Source: Acetobacter sicerae
Lineage (GTDB): Bacteria > Pseudomonadota > Alphaproteobacteria > Acetobacterales > Acetobacteraceae
Direction: 5' to 3'
NCBI RefSeq assembly: GCF_011516765.1
Contig: NZ_JAAABN010000006.1
Span: forward strand, 62,001 to 126,000
Length of the DNA: 64,000 bases
The notes beneath the pieces were generated by a model, which was not told where the DNA came from, made no database searches, and saw nothing but the letters and a program-made list of their open reading frames with translations. Below are positions 47,368 to 54,964 of this stretch, one piece after another. The translations under genes and the position numbers were made by a program. The first letter of the stretch is position 1, and every line of letters begins with the position of its first letter.

Positions 47368-48077
47368 TCAGCTTCCACCAGACGACGTCTCAGACTGAAT
47401 GTTCGTTTTCCTACAGTCAGCGGAACGCCTCCCCACAGATTTTTGACGGCCTCCAGAATGACGACGCCACCGCAGGCAGGCAAGACCGTCCCTCCGGCCC
47501 GTTCAATCGCCGTGCTGAGACGGGGACTACGCAGAAGAGGAAACAGCGGCGGATAAAGAGCCGTTTCGCATGTCTCGACATGAAACATGCTCTCCTGCAA
47601 CAGACGACGCACCTGACGTTGGGAGTAAGGCGTTCCCTGCCCATAGGGCGTCGTATCGCTCAGCGCCCAGAGCCCCCGCCGGTTGGGCACTATGAGAATG
47701 AGCTTTCCATTGTCGCGCAGTACTTTCCACACTGAGCGCAGAAGCTCGCGGCCTGATGGAGCGGTTTCAAGAGCATGCACCATGAGGATCCGGTCGAATG
47801 ACAGTTCGGGAAACGGGAAGTGGCCGCCACTGACAACGCAGTCCATCTTATGACGGTGCAGCGCCTCGTCAGGAAGCATTTCGAGATGAGCAGCCACCGT
47901 CAGTGCCGCCTGATCGCGCCATTCCGAAAGAAAAGGTGTTGTGTAGCCCAGCCCAAGGAGATTGAGACCCCGAAGATCAGGCCAGCGAGTTGTCAGACGC
48001 CGGGCAAGAAGTCGCACCACTCCGGCACCCGCCGATGTGTCATAGAATACGTCAGCAGAACGAACTTCATCCAACAT
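47364..48077 (-). CDS. Class I SAM-dependent methyltransferase
   Basis: 237 residues. Weak motif I is LRGLNLLGLGYTTPFL; FPFPELSFDRILMVHALE corresponds to motif III, and LRDNGKLILIVPNRRGLWA to the motif after it, the usual Methyltransf_11 order. The GxGxG glycines are partly replaced (GLGYTT). The gene is divergent from gloB, a pairing I recall from other Alphaproteobacteria, and overlaps the UbiC-like gene by 4 bases. The substrate is unknown. Confidence 0.78.
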   Translation of the reverse strand: MLDEVRSADVFYDTSAGAGVVRLLARRLTTRWPDLRGLNLLGLGYTTPFLSEWRDQAALTVAAHLEMLPDEALHRHKMDCVVSGGHFPFPELSFDRILMVHALETAPSGRELLRSVWKVLRDNGKLILIVPNRRGLWALSDTTPYGQGTPYSQRQVRRLLQESMFHVETCETALYPPLFPLLRSPRLSTAIERAGGTVLPACGGVVILEAVKNLWGGVPLTVGKRTFSLRRRLVEAE

Positions 48078-48129
48078 GATGCGTACAGTATCATAACTCG
48101 CTCAGATGCAGCACCACCGGAGTCCCGCC

Positions 48130-48855
48130 ATGCCAATTACTGTTCTGCCCATTCCGGCTTTTTCAGATAATTACGTCTGGATGCTGACGGATGTGGAAAC
48201 CGGCATGGTCGGCGTAGTTGATCCCGGCGAATCTGCGCCGGTCCGGGCTGCGATTGAAGCCCATGGCGGACGGCTGGACACCATTTTTCTGACTCACCAC
48301 CACGCGGACCATACAGGTGGCGCTGAAACACTGCGTGACCGGTATGACGCCCGTATTATCGGCGCGGCAGCGGACGCAGCCCGCCTTCCTGGCCTTGATC
48401 AGGCCGTCCACGCCGGAGATCGGGTTGCATTCGGCGACAGTCAGGCTCTGGTGCTGGAAACGCCCGGACATACGCTGGGACATATTGCCTATTACTTCGA
48501 CGATCCTGCCTCGCTTTTTTGCGGCGACACCCTGTTCAGTCTGGGATGTGGACGCCTGTTCGAAGGCACGCCGGAGCAGATGTACGCCAGCCTGCATGAG
48601 TTTGACGCGCTGCCGGACGAGACACTGGTCTATTGCGGTCATGAATATACCGCTTCCAATGCACGCTTCGCCCTTTCCGTGTCTCCTGACAACAAGACGC
48701 TTCAGCATCGCGCAGAGGAAGTCTCCCGATTAAGAGCGGCAGGTCAGCCAACTGTTCCCTCCACCCTTGAGTCGGAACGGGCCTGCAATCCATTTCTCCG
48801 CGCCACAACTCCGGAAGAATTGGGAAAACTGCGCAGACAAAAAGATCTGCTCTGA
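48130..48855 (+). CDS. gloB: Hydroxyacylglutathione hydrolase (glyoxalase II)
   Basis: A 241-residue metallo-beta-lactamase-fold enzyme that hydrolyses S-lactoylglutathione in methylglyoxal detoxification. The metal motif is THHHADHTGG (H56, H58, D60, H61). The third site is in ETPGHTLGHIAYY, then GDTLFSLGCGRLFEGTPEQM and CGHEYTASNARFA, all specific for glyoxalase II. I use the ATG preceded by GGAG; an earlier in-frame ATG adds eight unlikely residues. Divergent from the methyltransferase gene. Confidence 0.95.
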   Translation: MPITVLPIPAFSDNYVWMLTDVETGMVGVVDPGESAPVRAAIEAHGGRLDTIFLTHHHADHTGGAETLRDRYDARIIGAAADAARLPGLDQAVHAGDRVAFGDSQALVLETPGHTLGHIAYYFDDPASLFCGDTLFSLGCGRLFEGTPEQMYASLHEFDALPDETLVYCGHEYTASNARFALSVSPDNKTLQHRAEEVSRLRAAGQPTVPSTLESERACNPFLRATTPEELGKLRRQKDLL

Positions 48856-49241
48856 CAAGGTTATTTTCACTAAATATTCTAAAAATATTCTTCATTTAAA
48901 TCCCAACAAATATAAAACAGTAAAATATATACATAATAAACTCGCAAGTATATTACATGTATTTATAATACAAAATTATTATATGAAATTATTTACTGAC
49001 ACAAAATTAAAATATGATACAATTAGAGACGTTCACCACTCCCAAAGCCGCCCCTGAGGAAATCACGGGCCTTTGAGGAAACTACACTTCATTCCGCGTT
49101 AATCGGCACGTCAGGGGAATATTCCTCTTCTAAAATCCTGCGTAAAACAGATGATTTTTTGTGAAAAATCCTGACTGGATCGAAGAGAAAGAGAGCCGAT
49201 TGACCATTCCAAAATCTGTTTAAATAAGCTACGAGGATACT
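48856..49241. other. AT-rich intergenic region
   Basis: 386 bases without a supportable gene; the first 165 are among the most AT-rich in the window. The second half returns to normal composition and contains a tandem TGAGGAAA word (near 49058 and 49076). It must carry the promoter of the lipase-like gene. No known RNA element was recognised. Confidence 0.5.
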
Positions 49242-50360
49242 ATGAGTGATCTGGTTGCCGACATCTGGAAAATCGGTCGCAATATCGAAACTAATCTCAT
49301 TCAGTCAGCCAATGACTTCCTGAATGCAACAGGTGTCAATCAGATCTGGAGCAGTCTGGCGGCGCTGCCCAGCAACATCATCGACAATACGACCCCCAAC
49401 GACCTGATGACCTTTCTCAACGACAAGACGGCGATACCGGTCCCCACCAATCAGAATCTGAACCAGACTCCCACAGTGTCTCAGTTCATGAATGCTGCAA
49501 ATGCCGAATATGCCCTGGCAGGCACACCGGATGGCATGTCCCCTTTTCTTATCAATGGAAAACAGCTCTCTGTCATTGATGAAGCCAGCGGAATGTCAGC
49601 AAAGGTCTGGATGACCGACAACGATCAGGTCATCATCGCATTTCAGGGCACGACGGGCGGGATCAACCTGCTCACCAATCCGGCAGCCGTGGCGACAGGC
49701 GTTCTTTCAGACGTCCAGATTTGGAATCAGACTGTCTCGCAGGCGCAGAAAGATGCGTTGTCCTTCACTCATTATGTTGTCGACATGGCCCAGCAGCAGG
49801 GCATCAACACCAATAATATCTTTGTGACAGGGCACTCGCTTGGCGGCATTGAAGCATCGTACGTCGCACAGCAGACCGGCCTTGGGGGTATCGCCTTCGA
49901 ACCGACCGGGGTTCCTTCCTCATCCACAGCAAAAGGTGATGGCTCCAACTTCGTCAGTACCGTAACTTATGGTGATCCAGTCGGCGAGTATGCCAACGAC
50001 ACCATGCCCGGCATGTCTTTCGTCACGTCGATGCCCGCAGGTGCGAGCGGTGAATTCAATCATTACGGACATGTTGTCATGCTGGGAAATCCGGCGGACG
50101 ACGCCCCTATGAAAGCAGCCATAAGTGACTGGAATTCCAGCACTGTCGGTAACATTAGCGAATTGCTGAGCGCTGCAAGCTTCGTCGGCAATCACTTGCC
50201 CGGCACTCAGGCTGCAGACATGGGAATCAAGCTTTCACCCTATGTTCCCGTTGGTGACACATCGATTTATAAAAGTGGACAGGTCTTTGCTGTAGGCAAT
50301 GACAGTATCGCACAGCTTCTGACCGATAACGCCAACCGCACGACCAGCCTGACAAGCTGA
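49242..50360 (+). CDS. Lipase-like alpha/beta hydrolase (lipase class 3 type)
   Basis: A 372-residue protein with the serine-hydrolase elbow GHSLGG (197-202, Ser199), preceded by IIAFQGTT, the typical oxyanion segment of class 3 lipases. A candidate Asp lies in VTYGDPVGEY and a candidate His in FNHYGHVVML. There is no N-terminal signal peptide, and the composition (many Asn, Thr, Gly, no Cys) is that of an exported protein, so a signal-less route such as type I secretion is possible but unproved. The gene is solitary with an AT-rich region upstream and a hairpin downstream. GAGGAT precedes the ATG. Confidence 0.75.
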   Translation: MSDLVADIWKIGRNIETNLIQSANDFLNATGVNQIWSSLAALPSNIIDNTTPNDLMTFLNDKTAIPVPTNQNLNQTPTVSQFMNAANAEYALAGTPDGMSPFLINGKQLSVIDEASGMSAKVWMTDNDQVIIAFQGTTGGINLLTNPAAVATGVLSDVQIWNQTVSQAQKDALSFTHYVVDMAQQQGINTNNIFVTGHSLGGIEASYVAQQTGLGGIAFEPTGVPSSSTAKGDGSNFVSTVTYGDPVGEYANDTMPGMSFVTSMPAGASGEFNHYGHVVMLGNPADDAPMKAAISDWNSSTVGNISELLSAASFVGNHLPGTQAADMGIKLSPYVPVGDTSIYKSGQVFAVGNDSIAQLLTDNANRTTSLTS

Positions 50361-50377
50361 TCCCGCTTTCATGCCAC

Positions 50378-50415
50378 GCGTTCAGGGAGGATTTATCTTT
50401 TCTTTCCCTGAACGC
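50378..50415. terminator. Hairpin between convergent lipase and DUF2125-like genes
   Basis: An 11-bp perfect stem GCGTTCAGGGA/TCCCTGAACGC with a 16-base T-rich loop. It overlaps the 3' end of the minus-strand gene; there is no T-tract after the stem, so termination efficiency is uncertain. Confidence 0.45.
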
Positions 50416-51485
50416 CAGAGTTCCAGCACTGCGCCAACAGGCATAGCGCCAATTGTCCACTCCCCTTTTCTCAATCTGAGAGGCACTTCAATAAGAGTGT
50501 CGGCAGCGGAAGTATTTCCATCCCCGCCTCCTTCTGGAAGCTTCTGCAGGTTTCCCTGAATGCGAAAACGCTCGATCAATGACGTGACACGACGGACATT
50601 GGGCGCGACCGCATGGGCTTCAGCCATGGCGTCCACTGTTTTTTCCAGTCCCCGTATCGTCAGATCGAAATCACCAGTCGCATCGTGCTGACAGATAAGT
50701 TTTCCTGTGATGGCCACAGAAGACGGTCCAAACCGCGCCTCGCCAATATGAAGCATCACGCCTTGGTCGCCATCTTCCGTCTCATTGGAAGAGAACGCTA
50801 CATGCACTTTCTCTGCCCTATCGCCGATACCGGGCCATGCAACGGGCAATGTGACAGCCGAAGCTGTCACATCTGTCGCTACACCTTCCAGATGGTTCTG
50901 CTTCAGATACCATTCTGTTCTACCCAGAAGCTTTCTCAATTCGACACTGAACGGGAGCGCAGGCTGTTCAAGCGGAAAAGGCAGCGCATGCACTTCAAGC
51001 CGGTCATCTTCCGCCGCAAAGGAAGCATGAATTTCCCTTCCATCATTGGCAGAAGCAGCAGTCGCACGAAGCCCGCTTCCCGTCAGCCTGAATGCAAAAT
51101 CCGGATGATCAGAATCGTGTCCCAGCAAAAAAGCCTGCTGCCCCCTGAACTTCATTCGGACTGAGGACGAAAATGGTCCGGCAGGAGACAGGGTCACAGC
51201 ATTCCCGCCATAAATCAGCTGAGAATCTTTCAAACGTCCGCTCAGCCGGACATCCCGCAGCGTCACCTGCCATGGAAACGAGAACAGACTGAAGCCCGAT
51301 ATTCGCCAGGAGACATCCCATCCCTGTTTCAGAAGAACGCCTCGTTCCACATCAATCGTTCTGATCAGTCTCTGTCTGGCGACCATCATTCCGGCACAGG
51401 CCGTGACGACCAGCACCAGACCGAGACCAATGGCCACAGAGAAGCGGTTGCGATGTTTCAGCTGACACTCCCCTGTTTTCCTCAC
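50382..51485 (-). CDS. DUF2125-like membrane-anchored periplasmic protein
   Basis: 367 residues with an N-terminal helix (about 15-36) and a long beta-rich region. The block GWDVSWRISGFSLFSFPWQV followed by TLRDVRLSG matches the repeated v-x-G-FP-x2-l pattern of DUF2125 proteins, which are common in Alphaproteobacteria and resemble AsmA/lipid-bridge folds. Function is not established; a role in envelope lipid transport is a family-level guess. The start is GTG, with no better ATG in frame. It faces the lipase gene convergently and the DnaA-box region upstream. Confidence 0.65.
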   Translation of the reverse strand: MRKTGECQLKHRNRFSVAIGLGLVLVVTACAGMMVARQRLIRTIDVERGVLLKQGWDVSWRISGFSLFSFPWQVTLRDVRLSGRLKDSQLIYGGNAVTLSPAGPFSSSVRMKFRGQQAFLLGHDSDHPDFAFRLTGSGLRATAASANDGREIHASFAAEDDRLEVHALPFPLEQPALPFSVELRKLLGRTEWYLKQNHLEGVATDVTASAVTLPVAWPGIGDRAEKVHVAFSSNETEDGDQGVMLHIGEARFGPSSVAITGKLICQHDATGDFDLTIRGLEKTVDAMAEAHAVAPNVRRVTSLIERFRIQGNLQKLPEGGGDGNTSAADTLIEVPLRLRKGEWTIGAMPVGAVLELWRSGKEKINPP

Positions 51486-51588
51486 CGGTCATCGGATTTG
51501 TACCCCACGTCAGTGTCAGGAGCCAGATGACGGAACTCGTTCAATAAAATCCCCCGAAACAGTGAGGGTCAGCATGGATCAACAAAAC

Positions 51589-51597
51589 TTATCCACA
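51589..51597 (+). promoter_or_regulatory. DnaA box 1
   Basis: TTATCCACA, an exact match to the consensus DnaA-binding 9-mer, in a non-coding region. Confidence 0.6.
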
Positions 51598-51830
51598 ATT
51601 CATCAGTCAAAGCATCCACGTTTTCAGAAAAACTGTTTTCCTTACAACATCCGAAAAGAGACATCCCATCTGATTGCCGATTTTCATAGAAATCCGCAGT
51701 CTTCTGCGAAAAATCGTAATATCGCATTTTTATGTAATAAACCGGCTTGACTTCATTGAAGCATGGAAAAAGCAGGAGATTTTACGGATTAGCCCCTGAG
51801 CGTCATAAACCGCCATTTTATCCCACAGAG

Positions 51831-51839
51831 TTATCCACA
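51831..51839 (+). promoter_or_regulatory. DnaA box 2
   Basis: TTATCCACA, an exact consensus match, 234 bases from box 1 and in the same orientation, with a near-box TTATCCCACA just upstream. Confidence 0.6.
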
Positions 51840-51871
51840 GGGAAGTTCTTCCGGAGGTTAAAGACAGTCTG

Positions 51872-52576
51872 TCAAGATCCCAGACGCGGCTGCGCCTCCT
51901 GCCATGCCCGCTCAATGGCCTGAAGCATCTCTCCACGCCCCTTGGCCTGCACCGGATCGCCGATGACGACCGAGATGGTTCCCGCCCGCTTGAGGAAGCC
52001 CCGGTTCGGCCAGCAGAGCCCGGAATTGGTGGCGACAGGATAGACCGGCAGGCCAGTATGCCGCGCCATGGCGACGATACCCGGCTTGAGAGGAACCGTC
52101 TCCCCGTAGGCCATGCGGGTTCCCTCGGGGAAAATGATCATCTGCCTGCCATCGGCAGCCGCCCGCTCCGTTTCCTTCAGCAGGCCGCGCATCGCCTTGC
52201 TGCCGCCTGCCCGCTGGACGGGAATCATGCCCGTGAGTTTCAGCATCGGCCCCACGAAAGGCACCTTCAGCAACTCTTCCTTCATGACGTAAGTCGGCTT
52301 GGAGACCAGATTCATCCAGACCAGCGTGTCGAAGGCTGACTGATGCTGCGAGGCGATGATGAACGGCCTGTCCTTTGGGAGTTTTTCCAGCCCCTCCACA
52401 CGCGTCCGGATACCACACCAGAAACGTCCACCCGCCAGATAGAATCGCGCCCAGAGTTTGGCGTAAGGCATCGCATAGCGCGGTACGAAAAGCCGGACAG
52501 GCATGGCCGCCCATCCCATCAGAACAGAAATGACGACGATATAGATCCGGAACAGGGCAGAGCGGATCACGCGCAT
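51872..52576 (-). CDS. plsC: 1-acyl-sn-glycerol-3-phosphate acyltransferase
   Basis: A 234-residue membrane-bound acyltransferase that makes phosphatidic acid from lysophosphatidic acid. The catalytic HX4D is in SQHQSAFDTL (H78, D83), and the acceptor-phosphate motif is IIFPEGTRM. An N-terminal helix (about 5-28) is present. I start at MRVIRSALF, preceded by GGGAG; the frame remains open upstream without similarity. Divergent from psd, so phosphatidic acid supply and phosphatidylethanolamine synthesis are neighbours. Confidence 0.92.
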   Translation of the reverse strand: MRVIRSALFRIYIVVISVLMGWAAMPVRLFVPRYAMPYAKLWARFYLAGGRFWCGIRTRVEGLEKLPKDRPFIIASQHQSAFDTLVWMNLVSKPTYVMKEELLKVPFVGPMLKLTGMIPVQRAGGSKAMRGLLKETERAAADGRQMIIFPEGTRMAYGETVPLKPGIVAMARHTGLPVYPVATNSGLCWPNRGFLKRAGTISVVIGDPVQAKGRGEMLQAIERAWQEAQPRLGS

Positions 52577-52748
52577 GACAGGGCTCCCGGCTGGGCCTCG
52601 CGGCTGGATGAACAGGCTTTTACGACCCGCTTTCTGCGGGCCGGGCAGGTGCGGATGGAGACCAGAAAAGCCGGAATGACGCAAGGCGAAGCCCGAATGT
52701 CACGAGTTTCTCTTGATTCCGCAGCGATGAACGGCCAAGAACGGTAAC

Positions 52749-53444
52749 ATGTCACTCTTAGGCTCTCTCAAGTTCGTCCTTTCCCGCCCGCATCGCGAGG
52801 CCTACCCGTTCCTCGGCGTCTCCGGCGCTGTGACGGCCACCGCCTGCTATCTGGGCAGGCGCTTCAGATGCCCGGCCCTGAAGACCGTCGGCACGGCAAG
52901 CGGCCTGTTCTTCGGATTCTGCCTCTACTTCTTCCGTGACCCGGAACGTATTGCTCCGGCGCGGGAAGGTCTGGTGCTGGCGCCAGCTGACGGACGGATC
53001 GTGTCGATTGAAAAGATCGCCCCTCCTGTCGAGCTTGGCATGGGCGAAACGCCGGTCTGGCGTGTGGCGACCTTTCTGTCCGTGCTGGACGTGCATGTGA
53101 ACCGCATGCCCGTCGCCGGAACCGTCACGCGCATTGCCTATCATGAGGGCAAGTTCCTCAACGCCAGTCTCGACAAGGCTTCGACGGACAACGAGCGCAA
53201 CGCCATGAGCATCACGCTGCCCGATGGCCGCATGGTCGCCGTTGTGCAGATCGCCGGGCTGATCGCACGCCGGATCGTCTGCTCCGTCAAGGAAGGCGAG
53301 CGTCTGGAAGCCGGTGAGCGCTTCGGCCTGATCCGCTTCGGCTCGCGGACAGACGTTTATCTGCCCCCGGGTGTCGAGCCGCTGGTGGAAGTCGGTCAGA
53401 CCATGATCGGCGGCGAGACGGTCGTGGCCGAGCTTGACGCCTGA
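52749..53444 (+). CDS. psd: Phosphatidylserine decarboxylase proenzyme
   Basis: A 231-residue short-type Psd that converts phosphatidylserine to phosphatidylethanolamine. The autocleavage site is FGSRTD (between Gly198 and Ser199, generating the pyruvoyl group); the protease triad partners are in PADGRI (D81) and DVHVNRMP (H116). Two N-terminal hydrophobic segments tie it to the inner membrane. Followed 47 bases later by pssA, which supplies its substrate, the standard alphaproteobacterial psd-pssA operon. Confidence 0.96.
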   Translation: MSLLGSLKFVLSRPHREAYPFLGVSGAVTATACYLGRRFRCPALKTVGTASGLFFGFCLYFFRDPERIAPAREGLVLAPADGRIVSIEKIAPPVELGMGETPVWRVATFLSVLDVHVNRMPVAGTVTRIAYHEGKFLNASLDKASTDNERNAMSITLPDGRMVAVVQIAGLIARRIVCSVKEGERLEAGERFGLIRFGSRTDVYLPPGVEPLVEVGQTMIGGETVVAELDA

Positions 53445-53491
53445 TCCAGTGCTGACCCGTCTCTTCCCCGCGACGCGGGAGCATTTCGTTC

Positions 53492-54364
53492 ATGGCTGAA
53501 ACAACAAGGCGCAGACGCCGTCGTCTGCGTGGCAGCCGTCCTGCCCGGACACGTGTGCGTGGACCGTCCTTCAACCGGCTTATCCCTAACCTGCTGACAA
53601 TGCTGGGGCTTTGCAGCGGTCTGATGGGGATGCGTTTCGCGCTTGATGGTCGTTTCCATCATGCCGCCCTCGCCCTGCTGGCTTCGGCGATCATTGACGG
53701 ACTCGACGGCCGGATTGCGCGCCTCCTGCGCGGCTCCACCCGCTTTGGTGCGGAGTTCGACAGTCTTTCGGACTTCCTCTGTTTCGGTGTAGCCCCGTCT
53801 TTCGTCCTGTATCTCTGGGCCATGAAAGACGCCGGCCGCTATTCTTTCCTGCCCGGCATTCTCTTCACGGTCTGCATGGCGCTGCGTCTGGCCCGCTTCA
53901 ACGCCAGCCTCGACGGCGAGGAAGAACGTCCGAAATATGCGAGCAACTTCTTCACGGGCGTCCCGGCACCAGCAGGCGCAGGACTGGCTCTTTTCCCGCT
54001 TTTTCTGGGACTGGAAGCAGAAAAACTCGGCTATACCAGCCTTTACGAGATGACCCGCCTGCCCTGGCTGCCGATATTGAGCCTGATTGGGACCGGGTTT
54101 CTTCTGGTGTCCACCCTGCCGGTCTGGTCCTTCAAGAACTTCAAGGTTCCCGCCAAATATGTCCTGCCGATGATGCTGGGCATGGGAGCTTATCTCGTCG
54201 CGCTCGTAGCCGACCCCTGGGGTGTTCTGGCGGGGATGGGCGTTGTTTATGTCGCCCTGCTTCCTGTCAGCAGAATGAGTTTCCAGAGGCTCAGAAGAGC
54301 TGCCGAAGCTCTACAGGAAGATGAGGACGAAACACCACTCGCCGAGCATGCTACCCACCAATAA
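53492..54364 (+). CDS. pssA: CDP-diacylglycerol-serine O-phosphatidyltransferase
   Basis: A 290-residue integral membrane enzyme that makes phosphatidylserine from CDP-diacylglycerol and serine. The CDP-alcohol motif DG(x2)AR(x8)G(x3)D(x3)D fits exactly at 72-94 (D72, G73, A76, R77, G86, D90, D94). The N-terminus is an Arg-rich tail (about 1-28) and about seven helices follow. It is the second gene of the psd-pssA operon. Its 3' end converges on the complex-I-like operon. Confidence 0.96.
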   Translation: MAETTRRRRRRLRGSRPARTRVRGPSFNRLIPNLLTMLGLCSGLMGMRFALDGRFHHAALALLASAIIDGLDGRIARLLRGSTRFGAEFDSLSDFLCFGVAPSFVLYLWAMKDAGRYSFLPGILFTVCMALRLARFNASLDGEEERPKYASNFFTGVPAPAGAGLALFPLFLGLEAEKLGYTSLYEMTRLPWLPILSLIGTGFLLVSTLPVWSFKNFKVPAKYVLPMMLGMGAYLVALVADPWGVLAGMGVVYVALLPVSRMSFQRLRRAAEALQEDEDETPLAEHATHQ

Positions 54365-54420
54365 GGGCGGAACCCTGATATCGACCCGATCAGCGCACTG
54401 ACAACGCCCGCTGGTCGGAC

Positions 54421-54909
54421 TTACGCCTCCATGATGGGCGCAGGGGTCGGGGAAAGAAGGCTCACAATTCCCTGCAGGATGGCGTCAGGCGTCGGCGGAC
54501 AGCCGGGAATGGCGCAATCCACGGACGCCCGCTTTTCCAGCCCGCCAAGAACAGCGTAATTCTCGGCAAACGGCCCTCCGTCAATCGCACAGGCTCCAAC
54601 GGCAAGCAGACCCTTGGGCTGCGGCATCGCTTCCCATGCAGCCTTGACCACAGGGGCCATCATGCGGGTGCAGGTGCCGGTCACGAGCAGCATGTCAGCA
54701 ACCCGGGGCGCGTCTGTAAACACAATCCCCGCTTCAGCCAGACCGTAATCGCCCTTTCTGAGCGCTTCCACCTCAAGGCTGCACGCTTCACAGCCACCGC
54801 TGTCCACATGAAAGAAAACCAGCGGAGAACGGGAGACAACCGGCGGCAGCGCAGGACCGGCAGGCGCAAGCAGGGATGTGAACAACGCGCGGATCAGAAC
54901 AGTCGACAC
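54421..54909 (-). CDS. NuoB/HyfI-like Fe-S small subunit of a hydrogenase-related membrane complex
   Basis: 162 residues. The cysteine pattern for one [4Fe-4S] cluster is intact: GGCEAC (C40, C43), VGACAIDGG (C107) and IPGCPPTPDAI (C137), the arrangement of the NuoB/HyfI N2-type cluster. It is the last gene of the six-gene operon and lies 55 bases after the large-subunit gene. It is peripheral and presumably passes electrons to or from the large-subunit cavity. No ferredoxin-type (HyfH/NuoI) subunit accompanies it, so the electron entry route is unclear. Confidence 0.85.
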   Translation of the reverse strand: MSTVLIRALFTSLLAPAGPALPPVVSRSPLVFFHVDSGGCEACSLEVEALRKGDYGLAEAGIVFTDAPRVADMLLVTGTCTRMMAPVVKAAWEAMPQPKGLLAVGACAIDGGPFAENYAVLGGLEKRASVDCAIPGCPPTPDAILQGIVSLLSPTPAPIMEA

Positions 54910-54964
54910 GGTAACCCCCTCCCTCTTGGCCTGTCACAGAAATGTGGCGGCAGCCGAACTATTC

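Larger units (their letters stand above)
51486..51871. other. Non-coding region with two perfect DnaA boxes (candidate origin or DnaA-binding region)
   Basis: 386 bases between a DUF2125-like gene and plsC with no credible gene. Two perfect DnaA boxes (TTATCCACA) lie at 51589-51597 and 51831-51839 in the same orientation, with a near-match TTATCCCACA at 51819-51828. Between them is an AT-rich stretch (about 51680-51745). This is what a small replication origin or a DnaA-titration site would show; neither is proved. No parAB, dnaA or hemE gene is nearby. Confidence 0.45.

Noticed and set aside
49200..49226. TTGACC-15-TAAATA as the promoter of the lipase-like gene
   Set aside because: The spacer is short and the predicted transcript would start within the ribosome site, so I do not assign it.
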